The translations under genes were made by a program, and so were the position numbers. This document shows positions 60,972-64,000 of a stretch of 64,000 bases of DNA, in pieces; positions within the stretch are counted from its first letter, which is position 1; each line of letters starts with the position of its first letter. The stretch lies in assembly GCA_025359125.1 (NCBI GenBank), contig JANYHI010000046.1, forward strand, positions 1 to 64,000. Direction: 5' to 3'. The notes below the pieces were generated by a model. The model searched no databases and had not been told where the DNA came from. It saw only the letters and a program-made list of their open reading frames with translations. This DNA is from Cytophagales bacterium (GTDB taxonomy: Bacteria > Bacteroidota > Bacteroidia > Cytophagales > Cyclobacteriaceae).

Positions 60972-62840
60972 ATGAATAGAATTATTTTTTTACTTCTTCT
61001 AATAACTCAGACGGCACAGGCTCAATATGTCAGCAGGCTTGGGCGGTTTAGGGTAGATGAAGTAAGAGGGTGCGCACCTTTCACAATAAATATTACCAGT
61101 ACAAATCTGACAGCAGCAACTTGTCCCTGTAACATGGATTACCTAGGCAACGGTAATAGCCAGCCTAATCTCTTAACATTTCAATACACTACACCAGGCA
61201 CCTATTTGCTTAAAGTCACTTACCCTAATGTGGGGATAGATGATATTGTTGTTACGGTAGATCCAAATATTCAACCTCCCTTTGATGTTTATACTTGCTC
61301 AGGTTCACAAGTTTCGATAAAAGTGACAGACAAATCGTATGATAGTTATGCGATTGATTTTGGAGATGGCTCGCCACTGGTACAAATTCCATCGGGAAAC
61401 AATCAGGTAGTTCAATACGGATATGGTTCTGTAGGCACAAGAAATATTAGTGTGAAGGGAAAGAAAATTAATGCAGCCACTAATTGCACTGCCAAGGTGC
61501 AGAATTTTACTGCCGTTGCTGTACTTCCACTTCCTCAGCCATCTACCCTAACTGCGGTTGATGCGTCCACTTTAAAATTAGATTTTGGACAACAGCCTAA
61601 TATTCAATACAAGTTAGAGATGGCTGTAAACAATGGAACCTTTTTGCAACTTCAAACTCTATATGGAGTAAACACGGTTTCTATTTCAAGTTTAAATCTG
61701 GATAATAATTTTTATTGCTTTCGATTGAGTTCATATGACCCTTGCACATTTCAGAATAATTATTCAGAAATAATCTGCAGCCATAAAATACAATTGACTA
61801 GTCAAAGCAATTTTGACCGAGTGGATTGGCAGACTAATACCGCCAAGATTGCAACAACAGACCTAAACCGAAATGGAACCCTTTACGGAACAAAGGCAGG
61901 CTCGCCTCTTACCTTTCCCGATCCAGATGTAGTTTGCAATACTGACTATTGCTACCAACTAGTAAGCAATTACAGTTGGGGAGGCAAAAGTTTTTCTTTA
62001 CAAAAATGTGGCAAGGCTTTTTCTTCTACAATACCTCCTGCAATCCTAAATACATCAACTGTATTTGATGACACAGGTTTAAAAATATCTTGGCAACAAG
62101 ATCCATTGTTCAAAGCAAGTGAATATAATTTGTTAAGATCCTTTCAAGGAAAGTTTGATTCATTTGCCAAGTCAACCACCACTAGTTATTTAGATCCTGC
62201 CTATATCACGGGCTTGGGTTTATGTTATAAAATAAATTATGTAGACCCTTGCGCAAATACGAGTCCACAAAGTTTGCCCATTTGCCCGGTAGAACTTCAA
62301 GGAAATATCAATGACGAAAATAAAGTTTCACTTTCGTGGAATGCTTATACCGGATGGAATATGGGCGTTAAAAATTACGTTTTAGAAAAGTTTGATAAAA
62401 ATGGGGTGCTCGTTAACACCATCGACTTGGGTATCAGTTTAACGTATGCAGAGACTGTTGCCGATCTGCAAAATCAAATTGTCTCTTATAAAATTACTGC
62501 TAAGCCAAATGAGGCAGGAGTTACTACTTCTATCTCAAATAAGATTACGCTTATGAAGAACATCAATTTATTTTACCCCACCGCATTTACCCCTGACGGT
62601 AAACCTCCTATAGCCAATGAAACATTTACAGTAAAAGGACAATTTATAACTAAGTTAGAGTTATCCGTTTTTGATCGGTGGGGAACGCTTATTTATTATA
62701 CAGATAAGAACGAACCTTGGGATGGAAATTTAGCCGGTCAACCAATGCCCATTTCTACCTATGTGTGGACGGCCAACATCATCGACATGTCAGGAAAATC
62801 TTATCATAGAAGTGGCACGGTAGTGCTGATGAGAAAGTAA
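60972..62840 (+). CDS. T9SS-secreted protein with CHU_C domain
   Basis: From the ATG at 60972 (an upstream in-frame start at 60948 lies inside hutH) the product is 622 residues. It has a signal peptide (IIFLLLLITQTAQAQ), a PKD-like domain (CAPFTINITS to YTTPGTYLLKVTYPN), fibronectin-like beta modules, and a C-terminal CHU_C/type B sorting domain with FYPTAFTPDGKPP, LSVFDRWGTLIYYTD and ISTYVWTANI. It is predicted to be exported by the type IX system. Function unknown; likely surface or extracellular. Confidence 0.86.
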   Translation: MNRIIFLLLLITQTAQAQYVSRLGRFRVDEVRGCAPFTINITSTNLTAATCPCNMDYLGNGNSQPNLLTFQYTTPGTYLLKVTYPNVGIDDIVVTVDPNIQPPFDVYTCSGSQVSIKVTDKSYDSYAIDFGDGSPLVQIPSGNNQVVQYGYGSVGTRNISVKGKKINAATNCTAKVQNFTAVAVLPLPQPSTLTAVDASTLKLDFGQQPNIQYKLEMAVNNGTFLQLQTLYGVNTVSISSLNLDNNFYCFRLSSYDPCTFQNNYSEIICSHKIQLTSQSNFDRVDWQTNTAKIATTDLNRNGTLYGTKAGSPLTFPDPDVVCNTDYCYQLVSNYSWGGKSFSLQKCGKAFSSTIPPAILNTSTVFDDTGLKISWQQDPLFKASEYNLLRSFQGKFDSFAKSTTTSYLDPAYITGLGLCYKINYVDPCANTSPQSLPICPVELQGNINDENKVSLSWNAYTGWNMGVKNYVLEKFDKNGVLVNTIDLGISLTYAETVADLQNQIVSYKITAKPNEAGVTTSISNKITLMKNINLFYPTAFTPDGKPPIANETFTVKGQFITKLELSVFDRWGTLIYYTDKNEPWDGNLAGQPMPISTYVWTANIIDMSGKSYHRSGTVVLMRK

Positions 62841-62897
62841 TTCTCGATTAACGCTTTACAAATTATTGCCTACGTATGATTAAGAACTGTTAAACAG

Positions 62898-62905
62898 TAA
62901 CTTTG
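62898..62905 (+). promoter_or_regulatory. -7 element of the YbaB gene
   Basis: TAACTTTG is an exact TAnnTTTG match. Transcription from it would begin near 62912, which makes an in-frame TTG at 62903 unusable and supports the ATG at 62927. Confidence 0.55.
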
Positions 62906-62926
62906 TCCTTCTTAAAATCTGACAGT

Positions 62927-63262
62927 ATGTTTGACATGATGAAAATGATGGGCAAAATGAAGGAGGTGCAAACCCGCCTAAAAGAAGCTCAAGACAGTTT
63001 AGTGAAAATTACTGCCACTGGAGAATCGGGAGGCGGGATGGTGAAAGCAACTGTGAACGGAAAAAAACAATTAGTGTATTTAGATATTGATGAAACGATA
63101 TTAAAATCAACTGATAAAGTATTGGTTCAGGATTTGGTGATTGCGGCTGTTAATACCGCTACTGAAAAGGCAGAAGTATTGGCTAAAGAAGAGTTAAAGA
63201 AAAGCACCGAAGGATTATTGCCAAACATTCCTGGAATGGATCTTAGTAGCCTAATGGGATGA
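62927..63262 (+). CDS. YbaB/EbfC family DNA-binding protein
   Basis: A 111-residue nucleoid-associated protein: MFDMMKMMGKMKEVQTRLKE (family N-terminal helix), then ATGESGGGMVKATVNGKKQL (the DNA-clamp strand) and AVNTATEKAEVLAKEELKKS. It forms a tweezer-like dimer that binds DNA. In many genomes it lies next to dnaX and recR; here neither is present. The next gene overlaps its stop by four bases (ATGA). Confidence 0.88.
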   Translation: MFDMMKMMGKMKEVQTRLKEAQDSLVKITATGESGGGMVKATVNGKKQLVYLDIDETILKSTDKVLVQDLVIAAVNTATEKAEVLAKEELKKSTEGLLPNIPGMDLSSLMG

Positions 63263-64000
63263 CGGAAGTAGCAGTCGTCATTCTTAATTTTAATGGTCAG
63301 AAATTTCTGAAACAATTTTTACCTGCAGTAATGCAACACAGTACGGGCGCAGATATTTTTGTGGCAGATAATGGATCGACTGATGGTTCGGTTGACTTTG
63401 TTCTAGAGAATTTTCCTCAAATACGATTAATTCAAATAAAAGAAAACAAAGGTTTTTGTGGAGGATATAATACGGCATTAAAAAAAATTGAGGCTACCTA
63501 CTATGTGCTTTTGAATTCTGATATTGAAGTTACAGCTAACTGGATTACTCCAGTAATTCAATTATTTAAATCAGATCTTTCCATTGGAGCGATTCAGCCC
63601 AAAATTCTTTCTTACAGAAATCAAACAGAGTTTGAATATGCAGGTGCGGGCGGAGGATGGTTGGATAGTTTAGGATATCCATTTTGCCGGGGTAGGATTT
63701 TTAATTCACTTGAAAAAGATACAGGGCAATATAATGACGCATCGCCCATATTTTGGGCAACAGGGGCATGCCATTTTGTTCGATCAGAATTATACCATCG
63801 ATTAAATGGCTTAGATGAAGATTACTTCGCCCACATGGAAGAAATAGATTTTTGCTGGCGCTTGCAGCGGGCAGGGTATAAAATCTATTATCAAGGTGAA
63901 AGTACCGTTTATCATGTGGGGGGAGGAACCCTTTCTGCGGTTAGCCCACGGAAGACTTATCTAAATTTCAGAAATGGGCTTAGTTTGATATTCAAGCACC
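63259..64000 (+). CDS. glycosyltransferase family 2, cut by the window edge
   Basis: The frame opens with ATG at 63259 overlapping the YbaB stop (ATGA) and continues to the window end (247 codons). It has the GT2 features VAVVILNFNGQKFLKQFL, the DxD-type VADNGSTDGS and LLNSDIEV, KENKGFCGGYNTAL, TGACHFVRSELYHRLNGLDE and HMEEIDFCWRLQRAGYKIYY (the ED-type catalytic box). This is the rhamnosyl/lipopolysaccharide-type GT2 layout. It moves sugars from nucleotide donors in envelope glycan synthesis. The C-terminal part is missing from the window. Confidence 0.9.
   Translation, partial: MTEVAVVILNFNGQKFLKQFLPAVMQHSTGADIFVADNGSTDGSVDFVLENFPQIRLIQIKENKGFCGGYNTALKKIEATYYVLLNSDIEVTANWITPVIQLFKSDLSIGAIQPKILSYRNQTEFEYAGAGGGWLDSLGYPFCRGRIFNSLEKDTGQYNDASPIFWATGACHFVRSELYHRLNGLDEDYFAHMEEIDFCWRLQRAGYKIYYQGESTVYHVGGGTLSAVSPRKTYLNFRNGLSLIFKH

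Noticed and set aside
1-64000. CRISPR array to accompany cas6
   Set aside because: No regularly spaced direct repeats with unique spacers are seen; the only dense repeats are the adhesin modules and the 7-base heptads, which have no spacers.
1-64000. tRNA, rRNA or mobile elements
   Set aside because: No cloverleaf-like gaps, transposase frames or matching terminal inverted repeats were found between genes.

Overview
The window is a piece of the chromosome of a low-GC member of the Bacteroidota, most likely order Cytophagales. This rests on two proteins with gliding-motility C-terminal (CHU_C, type IX secretion) domains, a DUF5103 T9SS plug-type protein, a Bacteroidota PUR-domain (DUF3276) protein, an Hc1 histone-like small protein, a serine-palmitoyltransferase-like enzyme, and promoters of the Bacteroidota form TTTG-N19-TAnnTTTG. 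About 90% is coding. I see no tRNA, rRNA, insertion sequence, prophage or CRISPR array.

Layout. 1-285: the end of a secreted-protein gene and a tiny lipoprotein gene. 385-9324: orphan TPR histidine kinase, metG, an EamA transporter and smc. 9487-16681: two small membrane or secreted proteins and a 2052-residue repetitive T9SS adhesin. 16720-20395: LuxC-type acyl-CoA reductase divergent from a 2[4Fe-4S] ferredoxin, a DUF58 protein, the PUR protein, and a DUF6364/PIN toxin-antitoxin pair. 20531-24323: ychF, a stand-alone cas6 and the DUF5103 gene. 24329-33955: ABC-F ATPase, CPBP protease, PQQ-type sugar dehydrogenase, dCMP deaminase, small basic proteins, murB, HMG-CoA lyase, dprA and a MerR regulator. 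34068-42545: a CapA-type phosphatase, two membrane M23 peptidases, then alaS, gatB and a TlpA-like lipoprotein in tight succession. 42571-46198: a BlaR1/BlaI-type pair in which the sensor carries a TonB domain, DUF4159, and a lipoprotein. 46309-55970: thyA, an L-serine dehydratase beta subunit, TolC and HlyD-type efflux parts, ppa, glycosyltransferase 9, maf, DUF1015, accC and a small ORF. 56126-64000: the SPT-like enzyme, Hc1, a basic 49-residue protein, hisS, hutH, a second CHU_C protein, YbaB/EbfC, and a glycosyltransferase 2 cut by the window edge.

Most of the window is housekeeping: translation (metG, alaS, gatB, hisS), chromosome and cell-wall upkeep (smc, dprA, murB, M23 peptidases) and basic metabolism. 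The T9SS cargo and plug proteins belong to the gliding/secretion apparatus encoded mainly elsewhere.

Two observations stand out. First, at least seven gene boundaries carry imperfect palindromes built from 7-bp units, GTTnnnn on one arm and AACnnnn on the other. Several end exactly at a start or stop codon, and one half-element lies in frame inside hisS. Second, a full-length cas6 sits among housekeeping genes with no array or other cas genes, and by eye it lacks the catalytic residues described for Pyrococcus Cas6.
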